From Limihaloglobus sulfuriphilus (GTDB taxonomy: Bacteria > Planctomycetota > Phycisphaerae > Sedimentisphaerales > Sedimentisphaeraceae), in assembly GCF_001999965.1 (NCBI RefSeq), contig NZ_CP019646.1, positions 2,728,001 through 2,792,000 on the forward strand: a stretch of 64,000 nt of DNA. Reading direction: 5' to 3'. The translations under genes and the position numbers were made by a program. Under the pieces are notes generated by a model that did not search any database, was not told the origin of the DNA, and saw nothing but the letters and a program-made list of their open reading frames with translations. Positions 53,101 through 61,131 of the stretch are shown here, in pieces; the stretch's first letter is position 1; every line of letters begins with the position of its first letter.

Positions 53101-53216
53101 TCCGGTAAATAATTCACATCAAGCTGCGTGAGGCTAAAAAGACCGGCGGCAAAGGTCGCAACAACTAATACGGTAACCGCTACGGGGCGTTTGAGTGCAA
53201 TATCTGTTATCTTCAT
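50130..53216 (-). CDS. RND efflux pump, inner-membrane permease (HAE1/AcrB-like)
   Basis: 1,028 residues with the 12-helix, two-half RND layout. N-terminal MKITDIALKRPVAVTVLVVA, PDVSYPMVKIHIWWSGATAD, SLGGLVVALGVILDNSIVVMEN in helix 4 (an LDN in place of the DD pair of AcrB, as in many HAE1 relatives) and the second-half ALIALLMAGEPVGVTVQIGIL. It expels hydrophobic compounds by proton antiport together with the adaptor and TolC-like genes upstream. The start overlaps the adaptor stop by four bases (ATGA), indicating translational coupling. Confidence 0.95.
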   Translation of the reverse strand: MKITDIALKRPVAVTVLVVATFAAGLFSLTQLDVNYLPDVSYPMVKIHIWWSGATADDIENNIADPLEEVIATVDNLDYIESSSIEGMYTLLANFSYGVDVEVAFQDVVAAMGRVTKKLPRDMDPPVIIKADPSQLPVIEVMLTSDEHDLVWLREWADNWLIDRLASVQGTAGAEVVGGMEREIRVHLDPERLQAYKLSPSQVAKALYEGNLETFAGRVTIEPREIIARTMGEFENLEEIRDIVVARDSNGEEVYIRNVARVEDSHAEMRINTHFNGKPCVEFKVLKQYAANAVTVAEGVKARLEELRNSGDIPADIEFGYVEDDGLYVRNSVNSVRDSAILSAILVVIVVYLFLGRWRQVVVMMVALPVTLLINFGVMKAANFSINVFSLGGLVVALGVILDNSIVVMENITRLKSDGVKDYAHRGTEEVGSAIVAATLTFLAIFLPFVFVPGMVAELLSELVFVVGGVVVVSLLIALTLTPLLTDRLLRSEKSGRTSTIARIFDHVIGFGIRSYERLLGGCLRLKWLVVALTLIIFTISIWLASRSGTEFLPKLDDGRVMVKLMMPAGSSLAEVDRILTRVDNQIGDLPEVQSTFRLSGGRIFGLYTLEVSNEGKLDIQLVPRSRRDITTEEFVKKIKPLVAKVQSQEPGAKLPVKQRPIKGLRKVGEQDVEVNIKGSDVVMLYEFSEKLASQLTKTPGLSGVNISMDMTKPEYRVHIDRARASAMGVSVDQVAATLRTLVHGIVSTQYREGTEYYPIRVMVPEISLTSKKHLENLIMETRNGEPIYLRDIAEVRRAVGPVELSREDQVIRVIVRADPAGVSVGEALARAEQVAVDLEPPSGVEISMGGEARFIQESRRVVGLIIGFATLFAYVILAIQYESFVLPFLIILNVPLALTGALIALLMAGEPVGVTVQIGILVMMGGITSQGVVLLTLAEQYRQAGMAPLEAIRKAAPTRVRPILMTQLTTVLGLVPLAMNLGEEGGMLVTMAIAVIGGLLYSLLLTLLFLPAAYGMVRGSTVRSEAV

Positions 53217-54499
53217 TGTTTCTCTTCTCCTGATATTTTCTCAGTGGTTGCAGTCGATGAAGTATCGCCCACCTGAACTGCGGCTCCATCCTTGAGATTC
53301 AAGTTGCCGGCTACAACAACGATTTCACCGCCTTTCAAGCCTTCGGTGATCTGTATATACTCTTGTTGCTCCAACCCTGTCTTAACTTGTCTCATGTGGG
53401 CTTTGCCATCTTCAATAACATAAACGATCCTGCTGCCTCTGGGGGTTGCTATTATGGCTGAATCAGGAACGACGAGGGCATCATCGACCACACGGCCCTG
53501 CACCGATACTCTGGCAAAAAGATGGGGTATCAGCTCGACCGGTTCAACAATCTTCAGCTCAATGATACGAGTGCGGGATTCCATTTCGATGCGTGGGTAA
53601 ACCCTCGCGATTTTTGCATTAAATGTCTTTCCTGGAAACGCATCCAGCCGCACAACAGCTTCAGTCTCTTTGCGGATCTGGGCAGCGCTGCTTTCCGGCA
53701 GTCCCGCCCGAACCACCAGAGATGATGTGTCCATCATTTTGAGTAACTTTGCCCGAGGCGTAGCCAGGTCGCCCGGCCGAACATATACCTCCGTAATAAT
53801 GCCGGGAAACGGAGATGTAAGAAAACATTCATCAAGTTTTGCCTGAGCAAGAGCCAGCTTTGCAGCTGCCTCATCTACATCAGCCTGTGCCACCGCAATC
53901 TCTGTTTTTGTCGGCCCGGCTTCTAGCATGGACAGCCTTTCCTTAGCGGCCCCTAACTGTGTATGGCATTTTATGTAATCGACTCTCGCCTTCTCGGCCA
54001 TTTCACCAGGCAGAGAACCGTTTTCAACAAGCGACTTGATCCGGTCTAAGTCTTTTTTTGCAAAATCCGTGCAATCCTCAAAATGCCGAACAGATTCTTT
54101 TGCCTCAGCGATCTCTTCCGGACGTGCACCGGCCATAAGGTCAGCCAGCCTTGCTTCGGTTACGGCCAGTGCCGCCTGAGCCGCTGCTACCTCCTGGCGA
54201 TACAAAGGCCGGTCAATTTCAATCAGCTTCTGCCCGGCCTTCTCCACAAAATCTCCTTCCCGCCAGGGGCAATAAGCTATCGGCCCTTCAACGGTCGCCT
54301 CCAGAGTCATTGTATTTGTCGCAACAACATCACCCGTAGTCTCCAGAATCTCTACTATGCGTGTCTTTTCCGCTCTGGTAACCTCTACAAACGGAGCTGT
54401 TTTGGTTTTACCGGCTGTACTTTTATCCTTGCAGCCGTTTAATCCGATAAAAACAGCTCCACAAACCATGGTTATCAATATATGTTTTAAAATTGTCAC
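53213..54499 (-). CDS. RND efflux periplasmic adaptor (membrane fusion protein)
   Basis: 428 residues. The signal ends in a lipobox-like FIGLNGCKDK, so probably a lipoprotein. Order: FVEVTRAEKTRIVEILETTG start, half lipoyl domain, a long alpha-hairpin (about 95-215: VAAAQAALAVTEARLADLMAG and VAQADVDEAAAKLALAQAKL), second lipoyl half with SPFPGIITEVYVRPGDLATP, and beta-barrel/C-terminal regions. It links the RND permease to the outer-membrane channel. Sixteen bases follow the universal stress protein gene. Confidence 0.93.
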   Translation of the reverse strand: MTILKHILITMVCGAVFIGLNGCKDKSTAGKTKTAPFVEVTRAEKTRIVEILETTGDVVATNTMTLEATVEGPIAYCPWREGDFVEKAGQKLIEIDRPLYRQEVAAAQAALAVTEARLADLMAGARPEEIAEAKESVRHFEDCTDFAKKDLDRIKSLVENGSLPGEMAEKARVDYIKCHTQLGAAKERLSMLEAGPTKTEIAVAQADVDEAAAKLALAQAKLDECFLTSPFPGIITEVYVRPGDLATPRAKLLKMMDTSSLVVRAGLPESSAAQIRKETEAVVRLDAFPGKTFNAKIARVYPRIEMESRTRIIELKIVEPVELIPHLFARVSVQGRVVDDALVVPDSAIIATPRGSRIVYVIEDGKAHMRQVKTGLEQQEYIQITEGLKGGEIVVVAGNLNLKDGAAVQVGDTSSTATTEKISGEEKQ

Positions 54500-54515
54500 T
54501 TGTTATCTCCTTGGA

Positions 54516-55433
54516 TTATTTGATGTTACAGCTTTCTTTAGTTGGATCAGCACCTTCAATTTGTCTGGGAATCAATAAGACAGGGGACTGCGAATGACGT
54601 ATTACATTGTGGCTGACACTGCCCAAAAATATCTCGCTTATAAATCCCCGTCCATGGCTGCCCATGATCACGGCACTCACATCTGTTCCATTTATTCTCT
54701 TTAATATCTCACTGACCGGCGAGCCGTAAGGAATTTCAATATCTATTTCAGCATCACCGATTTTTACCAATCTTTTTTTCAGCTCTTCTAGCCGTTGTTT
54801 ATCAATCTCATTAAATTCATCCAATCTGTCCTTAAGGTGAATACCCAGCCGGGCTTGATCTTGAACGTGCAAAAGGGTTACATGAACAGTACCGCACTCA
54901 ACAAATTTACATACATACTCGAACGCCAGAGACGAATGTTCTGAAAAATCTGTTGCATATAAAATGTGATGTCTCAAATTTTTATTGTTATCCGCATAAA
55001 GCGGTTTTCCGGTCTCTTCATCCGCCTTCAAATGAATGATTAGAACCGGTTTTTTTGTCTGATGTATGATTTCTGCAGCAGTGCCTCCCAATAAAATCTC
55101 ATTGGCTAAATTGTGGCCGTGTGATCCGGCTACAATAAGGGAGCAGTTTCGCTTCTCTGCAATTTTCGGAATCTGCTCGCCGGCAAGCCCAAGTTCTGCA
55201 ACTACTGTTGTTTTAATTCCTTTACTTTCCAGAATCTCTTTTTGTGTATCTAACGAAGACACAATAGAGTCTTTTATTTGATCGGGGAAAGCGACTTGCT
55301 CCTTAATCATAAAACACTGAGCAAGAACACATTCACGGGTGCCAAGCATATACAAAGCATCGGCGCATCCCAGAGTGGCGTAAGAGGACGGCGATGAATC
55401 TGTAGCAATGAGAACTTTAGAAAACATAATCAC
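54516..55433 (-). CDS. Tandem universal stress protein (two UspA domains)
   Basis: 305 residues. Domain 1 (about 1-140) has the nucleotide loop AGSHGHNLANEILLGGTAAE; domain 2 (about 155-295) has MGSHGRGFISEIFLGSVSHN. Both keep the G-2x-G-9x-G(S/T) ATP-binding pattern. Soluble, cytoplasmic. It is wedged between the TolC-type gene (6 bp) and the RND adaptor (16 bp), so it is certainly part of the efflux operon. Such a position suggests a sensory or regulatory role for pump activity; that is inference. Confidence 0.93.
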   Translation of the reverse strand: MIMFSKVLIATDSSPSSYATLGCADALYMLGTRECVLAQCFMIKEQVAFPDQIKDSIVSSLDTQKEILESKGIKTTVVAELGLAGEQIPKIAEKRNCSLIVAGSHGHNLANEILLGGTAAEIIHQTKKPVLIIHLKADEETGKPLYADNNKNLRHHILYATDFSEHSSLAFEYVCKFVECGTVHVTLLHVQDQARLGIHLKDRLDEFNEIDKQRLEELKKRLVKIGDAEIDIEIPYGSPVSEILKRINGTDVSAVIMGSHGRGFISEIFLGSVSHNVIRHSQSPVLLIPRQIEGADPTKESCNIK

Positions 55434-55439
55434 ACTCCA

Positions 55440-56885
55440 TTAAGGGTTAACATCATCTCCACATGGCAATCCCGCTGCCTGGCGGAACTGGGCTATCGCT
55501 GTGTTGCAGTCAGCCAGGGCACGGTAATAATTCATCTGAGAGCTCAGAAGAGCCGACTGGGCATCAAGAACATCGACAATCGCCCCCTTGCCCAGGTCAT
55601 ATTTTTCGCGTTCAATGCGCAGGGATTCTTTTGCCATCTCAACCGCTTTTTCCGTTACACCTACCCTTGCCCGCGTGGATTCTATATTTGAGGCGGCGGT
55701 TTCTACTTCGACCTGAATCTGAAGTTTCAATCTTCTTAAACTCTCTTCAATAGATCTCAACCGGCTGCGTTCACGCCTGATTCCCGCATCAATCCTTCCG
55801 CCTTCAAAAAGCGGCATCTCTGCGAAGAGACCAACCGAACCAACCTCGTTGTCTTCATCAAAATCATCTGAATCCCATCGGCTTCCATAGGAAGCTCGAA
55901 GAGAGATCTCGGGCAATCTTCGGGATTTGGCGACATCAAGCATTTTACGCTGAACATCCACCCTTGATATTAATGATTGATAATCCTGTCTGTATGCCAT
56001 TGCAAGTGTGAACCCACGGTCAAGTTCATCCGGTATGTCACCGAGTATCAGCTGCCCTTTGATATCGAGAACCTCAGTTTCCGTATCGCAACCAAGCAAA
56101 CTGGTTAATAAAAATCTTTGAATATCAAGCGTATTACGCTCACGAAGCAATTGCTGTTCAATATCTGCAAGCCGGACTTCGGTTCGCAGCAAATCAACAT
56201 GTGCGGCTTTTTGTGCTTCCATTAATTCTTTGGTCCTTTTAAAATGCTCCCGGAGTGTTTCCTGAGAAAAGATCAGCGAATTGATAACCTCCTTCTGGCC
56301 GAGCATCGAATAAAATACACTTGTAATATTGAAGACAAGCTCCCTTTGGCTGTGAGCCAGTTGATGTTGAGCCGACTTGGCAAGCAAGTCAGCCGCCTTG
56401 ACCTGATTTTGAAGACGCCCGCCTGTGTATAAAGGCATGTTCAATACAATATCTCCGGAGACTAGGTCGTCGGTGAATTGTAACACTTCTGAGGTTCCGG
56501 GCCTTCTGGGCTGAATCAGTCTATCTTCTCTAAAATGTTCATATCCGCCTTCTGCGCTAATAGTTGGCCATAAGGCTCCTTCTGCGATATCCTTACCTGC
56601 CAGAGAGGTCTCGGTATCCCATTGTCTCTGCATTATTTCAGGGTTATTTTCAAATGCAGTTTCAAGGCACTGCTCAAGAGTTAATTCTAATCCACACTTT
56701 TGAGCAGCAGAAACATCTTGTGAATCAGATACGTTGTCATAAGACTGACCTTTTAGAGTTTCCTTAAGCGGCTGTTTGAGCTTGACTGTTTCCGGTTTGC
56801 GGTAAATATCCTGATTACCTGCTGTGCAGCCGGATCCCTTGATTACTGCAAGTACTGTTAATGTTATGATAAATGTATTTTTCAT
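55440..56885 (-). CDS. TolC-family outer-membrane efflux protein
   Basis: 481 residues. Signal peptide with lipobox-like IKGSGC near residue 20. LTLEQCLETAFENNPEIMQRQW opens the first TolC repeat and ARVGVTEKAVEMAKESLRIEREKYDLGKGAIVDVL the second. PEISLRASYGSRWDSDDF and LFEGGRIDAGIRRERSRL are beta-strand/helix joins of the channel. It forms the outer-membrane duct for the RND pump encoded two genes further on. Confidence 0.94.
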   Translation of the reverse strand: MKNTFIITLTVLAVIKGSGCTAGNQDIYRKPETVKLKQPLKETLKGQSYDNVSDSQDVSAAQKCGLELTLEQCLETAFENNPEIMQRQWDTETSLAGKDIAEGALWPTISAEGGYEHFREDRLIQPRRPGTSEVLQFTDDLVSGDIVLNMPLYTGGRLQNQVKAADLLAKSAQHQLAHSQRELVFNITSVFYSMLGQKEVINSLIFSQETLREHFKRTKELMEAQKAAHVDLLRTEVRLADIEQQLLRERNTLDIQRFLLTSLLGCDTETEVLDIKGQLILGDIPDELDRGFTLAMAYRQDYQSLISRVDVQRKMLDVAKSRRLPEISLRASYGSRWDSDDFDEDNEVGSVGLFAEMPLFEGGRIDAGIRRERSRLRSIEESLRRLKLQIQVEVETAASNIESTRARVGVTEKAVEMAKESLRIEREKYDLGKGAIVDVLDAQSALLSSQMNYYRALADCNTAIAQFRQAAGLPCGDDVNP

Positions 56886-56947
56886 TAGAAAACCTTTTGT
56901 CAGTAATGACGTTCAAATGTTGAAAAACATCAATTGTTTGAAAGCAT

Positions 56948-58282
56948 TTATACGCTGTTATGTAAGATATCCATTTCTGTCAACACACCAGTAATATTCC
57001 CTTTTTTATCTGTCACAATGACTTTGTATTCATGTTTTCTCTTCATTTTCTGGGCTATTTCTGATATTGGAGCGTCATACCTGATGTTGAGCACAGGCAT
57101 AAGCTCTACCTGATCAAGCCTTCTATCAAGTGACACTTGATCCGCCAAAAGATTGATAAGCGATTCAGCAGTCAGCACTCCTGCTGGTTTATTATCATCT
57201 GATAAAACGATTATTGAATGTATATGTTCCTCATCCAGCATCTTTATCGCATCATGTAAAGTTGCTTTATTATGAAGGGCAAATACACCTACTGCCATAA
57301 TGTCCTGAGCTGTTTCTTCAGGTGTTTTACCAAATATTTTTGGAGTAAACTTAATATACCATGCAGCAGACTGAACCTGAATGATATAGGCAATGGCTAT
57401 GATCAGAGCTATATCAGAGCCCTGTTTCCCAAAAACAGTCATAGCAATAGCCAGTGCGATAGAGAGATTCCGCATCACCGTTCCGTAAACCAGAGCAATT
57501 GCATCCTCTCGAGAAAAAAGCAGTTTCCCGACTAATGTACTGATAGAGAAGTTGACAAAATAGAGTATTATCAGCGGCACCAGGGACATCAGAAGCAATG
57601 AAGGCTGTGATATAATTGTTTTGGATTTTATTGCCATCGCAACAAATACAATACCTAAGACACCTATGGTGGAAATCAGGGGAAACTTCTTTTTAATGTC
57701 TTTATGATATTTTGCTTCACCGTATCTCTTGATAATGAACCGCTGAGTTGAATAGCCGGCAACCATTGGAAGAAAGACAATAATTGCAATCTGTTTAAAC
57801 ACATTTAAAAGTGGAATTTCAATAACAGCCCCCATTAACCACTTGATATAAAGCGGTGTTGCCAGGGAACCCGCAATAAGACCAATGACAGTCATCTTAA
57901 TGGCTGCATTGATATTGCCTCTGGCAAAGCCCGTCCACGAAATCGTCATACCGCTTGTTGGAAGCAAAGCCGCCAGAAGCAAGCCAAGGGCTATAAGCGG
58001 ACTGTCTGAGAAAAAGAGCTTACCAATACCGAAGGCAGCGAATGGAATTATCGCAAAGTTGATGAACTGCGTAACCAGCTGAACCTTCACGTCACCTCCA
58101 GAGAATACTTTTTTGATCTGGAGATTTACCATCATCGGATAAACCATCAAAAACGTCAATGGCACAATAAAGGTCTTTAGGAAAGAGGCATCATAATAAT
58201 AACCGTAAATAAGACCTAATATCATGCAGGCAGGGATATTATAAACTAAATATTTCTGAGCAAATGCTATTTTATTCCACAT
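56948..58282 (-). CDS. BASS/ACR3-like permease fused to a pair of CBS domains
   Basis: 444 residues. The N-terminal ten-helix permease (about 1-315) resembles the bile-acid:sodium symporter/arsenite exporter superfamily: ALLPTSGMTISWTGFARGN in the re-entrant region and YGTVMRNLSIALAIAMTVFG in the second. The C-terminal 125 residues hold two CBS motifs: MLDEEHIHSIIVLSDDNKPA with LTAESLI, and KMKRKHEYKVIVTDKKGNIT with LTEMDIL. CBS pairs bind adenosyl ligands and gate transporters. The ACR3 active cysteine was not found, so arsenite is doubtful. Member of the sigma-54 unit. Confidence 0.82.
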   Translation of the reverse strand: MWNKIAFAQKYLVYNIPACMILGLIYGYYYDASFLKTFIVPLTFLMVYPMMVNLQIKKVFSGGDVKVQLVTQFINFAIIPFAAFGIGKLFFSDSPLIALGLLLAALLPTSGMTISWTGFARGNINAAIKMTVIGLIAGSLATPLYIKWLMGAVIEIPLLNVFKQIAIIVFLPMVAGYSTQRFIIKRYGEAKYHKDIKKKFPLISTIGVLGIVFVAMAIKSKTIISQPSLLLMSLVPLIILYFVNFSISTLVGKLLFSREDAIALVYGTVMRNLSIALAIAMTVFGKQGSDIALIIAIAYIIQVQSAAWYIKFTPKIFGKTPEETAQDIMAVGVFALHNKATLHDAIKMLDEEHIHSIIVLSDDNKPAGVLTAESLINLLADQVSLDRRLDQVELMPVLNIRYDAPISEIAQKMKRKHEYKVIVTDKKGNITGVLTEMDILHNSV

Positions 58283-58326
58283 ATATTAACTCCGGGCGTA
58301 AAAAACGATTCCAATAAACATCTATT

Positions 58327-58725
58327 TTAAGCCGGTACAGCTTTGATATCGCTGACCCACTTGATCAGTATTTCTGTCAGCAGCGGATTCGGTGCTTCAA
58401 GAAAAGAAACAACATAGTGGGTATCGGTCTCGCAGATACCGATCGCCCTGGGCCGGACAGATAAAACCCTAGGGTCTGTAAGTTTTTTTCCAAAACAGAA
58501 CAAAACCACCTTGGCCGCCATTATGGCTTTGTCAATAAGCCCCTCATCAATTCCAACAGTATGTTCATAATGGTCAAAAGTGCTGACATATCTGGCAAAT
58601 GGATGGTTTTCGATTTGATCGCAGAAATACGAACAAATCTCATCGACATTCTGAAAAGCAACATGAGTTTTTGGAAATTCTTTTGAGTAGATTGGATATG
58701 TATCTTGAAAATGGCATTGTTCCAT
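58327..58725 (-). CDS. Small conserved protein of unknown function
   Basis: 132 residues, soluble, no signal peptide and no domain I can name. Visible features are a FPKTHVAFQNVDEICSYFC start, a central HYEHTVGIDEGLIDKAIMAA and VRPRAIGICETDTHYVVSF. Two cysteines (C33 and C35, as CSYFCD) and several histidines could bind a metal or react with thiols, but this is speculation. It lies between thioredoxin (114 bp upstream) and the BASS-CBS permease (44 bp downstream) in the sigma-54 unit, so a redox or transport-linked role is suggested by context only. Confidence 0.72.
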   Translation of the reverse strand: MEQCHFQDTYPIYSKEFPKTHVAFQNVDEICSYFCDQIENHPFARYVSTFDHYEHTVGIDEGLIDKAIMAAKVVLFCFGKKLTDPRVLSVRPRAIGICETDTHYVVSFLEAPNPLLTEILIKWVSDIKAVPA

Positions 58726-58839
58726 TGATTCATCCTTATAATCAGGCCTTAATTACTTTATTAATTATTCATTACTGAGCTTAACGGCGAAATAAACACT
58801 GCGTCTCTCCACAGGTATTTATTCGCAAAGCCGCGGTTT

Positions 58840-59160
58840 TTACGACTGAGCAGTTATTGCATTTGCCAGGCTTTCTCCTGACTGTACGCCGACAAAACGC
58901 CGGACTTCACGCCCGTCTTTAAACAGGATCAGGGTCGGTATAGCCTGAATCCCATATTTCATCGCAACATCTTCGGCTTCATCCACATTCACTTTTAGAA
59001 TTCTTGCCTCATCTCTGGTTTCCGCGGCCAGTTCTTCTAATATCGGCACCTGCATTTTGCAGGGACCGCACCAGGGCGCCCAGAAATCTACCAGACTAAT
59101 TCCCTGTTCAATGATTTTTCCAAAGTTATCTGAATTAGCTTCTATAACTAAATCTGACAT
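58840..59160 (-). CDS. trxA: Thioredoxin
   Basis: 106 residues. The WAPWCGPCK active site is at about residues 28-36, followed by VNVDEAEDVAMKYGIQAIPT with the cis-Pro and LILFKDGREVRRFVGVQS. Standard length and cytoplasmic. It follows the small lipoprotein gene by 48 bp and probably supplies electrons to oxidised cysteines such as those of the OsmC protein in the same unit. Its location in a sigma-54 operon with efflux and stress genes is not the usual housekeeping setting, so it may be a dedicated copy. Confidence 0.96.
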   Translation of the reverse strand: MSDLVIEANSDNFGKIIEQGISLVDFWAPWCGPCKMQVPILEELAAETRDEARILKVNVDEAEDVAMKYGIQAIPTLILFKDGREVRRFVGVQSGESLANAITAQS

Positions 59161-59208
59161 ATTGACTCCTGAAATAATTTTTTTTCAATAACTGCTATTA
59201 CGGGCTGC

Positions 59209-59379
59209 TTAGTCCTTACAAACCTCAGGCACTTCACCTGCGTAATCATACATCTTCTGATTTTGTTCATACGCCGTACGGCATTCATCGCTTGTTTCTC
59301 GGGATTCCTGACATCCGGAAATAAAAAACAAGGCCAGAAAACCAACAGCGACCAAAATGGATATATTTACTGTTTTCAC
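59209..59379 (-). CDS. Small cysteine-containing lipoprotein
   Basis: 56 residues from GTG 59379, which has GGAG about 8 bases upstream; a frame continuing to 59424 has no ribosome site. The signal VKTVNISILVAVGFLALFFI ends in a lipobox SGC. The mature part, QESRETSDECRTAYEQNQ onward, is short, acidic and has two further cysteines (DEC and VCKD). First gene after the sigma-54 promoter at 59512-59530. No family recognised; possibly a periplasmic thiol or metal sensor. Confidence 0.65.
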   Translation of the reverse strand: MKTVNISILVAVGFLALFFISGCQESRETSDECRTAYEQNQKMYDYAGEVPEVCKD

Positions 59380-59511
59380 AATATCTCTCCATATATTAAA
59401 GTTTCGTTGTTTTTTAAGCGGCATAATATCAACATCTGGATTCGTGAAAAACTTGTACCGAATACCGTTGTTAAATCAGCCTATTTAAATAATTCAAAGC
59501 TGACTGATAGA

Positions 59512-59530
59512 GTTGCAAAAGGTATGCCAG
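59512..59530 (-). promoter_or_regulatory. Sigma-54 promoter of the thioredoxin-efflux unit
   Basis: Minus strand CTGGCATACCTTTTGCA has GG (59528-59527) and GC (59516-59515) separated by exactly 10 bases, close to the consensus TGGCACG-N4-TTGCA. The start should lie near 59503, about 125 bases before the small lipoprotein gene. It sits directly behind the terminator of the activator gene. Confidence 0.75.
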
Positions 59531-59536
59531 AAAACT

Positions 59537-59563
59537 AAAAAAAGACCTGCATTGTCACAGGTC
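59537..59563 (-). terminator. Intrinsic terminator of activator 1
   Basis: Stem GACCTG/CAGGTC with an 8-base loop (59544-59563), followed on the minus strand by seven U. It lies about 108 bases past the stop at 59671 and separates the activator gene from the sigma-54 unit it probably controls. Confidence 0.8.
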
Positions 59564-59624
59564 CATACAGATAAAGTGGTTAGATAAATGAGTGGAGCGG
59601 GGAATATATTTTGTGAAGCTCTGG

Positions 59625-59656
59625 GTATGCGCAAACCAATGCAGGAATGCGCATAC
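59625..59656. promoter_or_regulatory. Inverted repeat GTATGCGCA/TGCGCATAC, probable enhancer site
   Basis: Perfect 9-bp inverted repeat with a 14-base gap; each arm contains or nearly contains the self-palindrome ATGCGCAT. Its centre is about 112 bp upstream of the sigma-54 -24 element, the usual place for an activator binding site, and lies just past the activator 1 stop codon. Confidence 0.55.
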
Positions 59657-59670
59657 TAAATGAAAGAAGT

Positions 59671-61047
59671 TTACAGTCCGAATCGGCGCAATTTCTTATA
59701 CAAACCGGCCCTGGTTATACCTAACATCCGGGCTGCCTGCGATTTATTGCCTTCAGCTTTGGCTAAGACTTCTTCTAACTTTGATCTTTCGTCAAAATCT
59801 CTTGTCTTAGCAGATTTAACTTTGGAAAAAGGTTTGTTTGGCCCTGTTAAAGTTGCAGGCAAACTATCGAATGTGATAACCTTCTGACTGCTGGTGGTAA
59901 CCGCAAAAGCGTGTTCTATTACATGTTCAAGCTCACGGATGTTTCCGGGCCAATTATGATTTATAAACCGATCCATCGCTTGGGGAGAACAGCCCTCTAT
60001 GCTTTTGTTATATTCCTCATTGAACTGACTTATAAAATGAGAAATTAAATCCTGCAGATCTTCTTTACGCTCACGTAACGGCGGCACATTCAACTCAACA
60101 ACATGCAGACGGTAATAAAGGTCATCTCTGAATTGGCCGGTATTAACTAAATCTGAAAGTTTCTTGTTGGAAGCTGCTATTACCCGAACATCAATTGGCC
60201 TTGGCAGACTCTCGCCAACCCGCGTAACCTCCTTTTCCTGCAGCACCCTCAAAAGCTTAACCTGTGATGAAAGCGGCATTTCTCCAATTTCATCCAAAAA
60301 TAGAGTGCCGCCAAACGCAGTCTCAAAACATCCCTCCCTGTTTTCGACCGCACCCGTAAAAGCCCCTTTTCTGTGCCCAAACAACTCCGCTTCTAAAAGC
60401 GATTGTGTCAAAGCACCACAGTTTACTGCGAGGAATATCTTATCCGACCTGTTGCTTTCGGAATGTATTGTCTTAGCTACTAATTCTTTACCGGTTCCGG
60501 TTTCTCCTTCAATAAGGATGTTTGCGTCATTCTTAGAGACTACCTGGATCAATTCATAAAGCCTTTGCATCTTTTCAGAGCGTCCGACCATTTGTCCGAA
60601 TTTTCCGCGTCTGGCGATTTCATGTTTGAGAAGACGGATCTCTGTTCGGGCCTGCTTGATCAGGCTCACATCAATCAGTGCTTCAATTGCGCCGATAATC
60701 TGATTCTGATCATCAAAAACAGGACGGCTTTTTCGCATCACAGGAACAACAGAACCGTCTTTTTTACGCATTTCGCATTCCACCTCTCCGTAATTGCCGC
60801 CGGAAAGCAATGGACAGAATGTTTTGCGTGTTTCAGGGTCTTGATTGGCACAGATATTCAACCTTAATTTTTCGCAGGTTTGGCCGACTATCTCAGATTC
60901 ATTGTAGCCTGTTATTTCTTCTGCCGAGTTATTCCAGTAAATAACCTGATGGTTCTGATCAACCATAAAGACAGCGCAGGGTACTGTTTCCAGAAGTGCT
61001 TCTCTGAAATAATGGTTGATTTTGTCAAGTTTTTTCATAACTTTCAT
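59671..61047 (-). CDS. Sigma-54-dependent transcriptional activator (PAS-AAA+-Fis), activator 1
   Basis: 458 residues. PAS domain about 12-125 (VPCAVFMVDQNHQVIYWNNS, with four cysteines that could sense redox or a metal). AAA+ domain about 150-385: Walker A GETGTGKELV, sigma-54 contact loop GAFTGA, Walker B TLFLDEIGEM and R-finger region DDLYYRLHVV. The C-terminal Fis-type HTH is KSQAARMLGITRAGLYKKLRR. It should act at a sigma-54 promoter, most likely 59512-59530 downstream. A promoter with a 16-base spacer lies at 61104-61131. Confidence 0.95.
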   Translation of the reverse strand: MKVMKKLDKINHYFREALLETVPCAVFMVDQNHQVIYWNNSAEEITGYNESEIVGQTCEKLRLNICANQDPETRKTFCPLLSGGNYGEVECEMRKKDGSVVPVMRKSRPVFDDQNQIIGAIEALIDVSLIKQARTEIRLLKHEIARRGKFGQMVGRSEKMQRLYELIQVVSKNDANILIEGETGTGKELVAKTIHSESNRSDKIFLAVNCGALTQSLLEAELFGHRKGAFTGAVENREGCFETAFGGTLFLDEIGEMPLSSQVKLLRVLQEKEVTRVGESLPRPIDVRVIAASNKKLSDLVNTGQFRDDLYYRLHVVELNVPPLRERKEDLQDLISHFISQFNEEYNKSIEGCSPQAMDRFINHNWPGNIRELEHVIEHAFAVTTSSQKVITFDSLPATLTGPNKPFSKVKSAKTRDFDERSKLEEVLAKAEGNKSQAARMLGITRAGLYKKLRRFGL

Positions 61048-61103
61048 TCTTTAAAAGTATTTATCAGCTGTGAACTGTCCTGGGAACTGTCACCGTTCAA
61101 ATA

Positions 61104-61131
61104 AAATTAACATTATTTTACTCATTGTCAA
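61104..61131 (-). promoter_or_regulatory. Candidate promoter of activator 1
   Basis: Minus strand TTGACA (61131-61126), a 16-base spacer and TAATTT (61109-61104). Expected start near 61097, 50 bases before the ATG. Confidence 0.5.
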
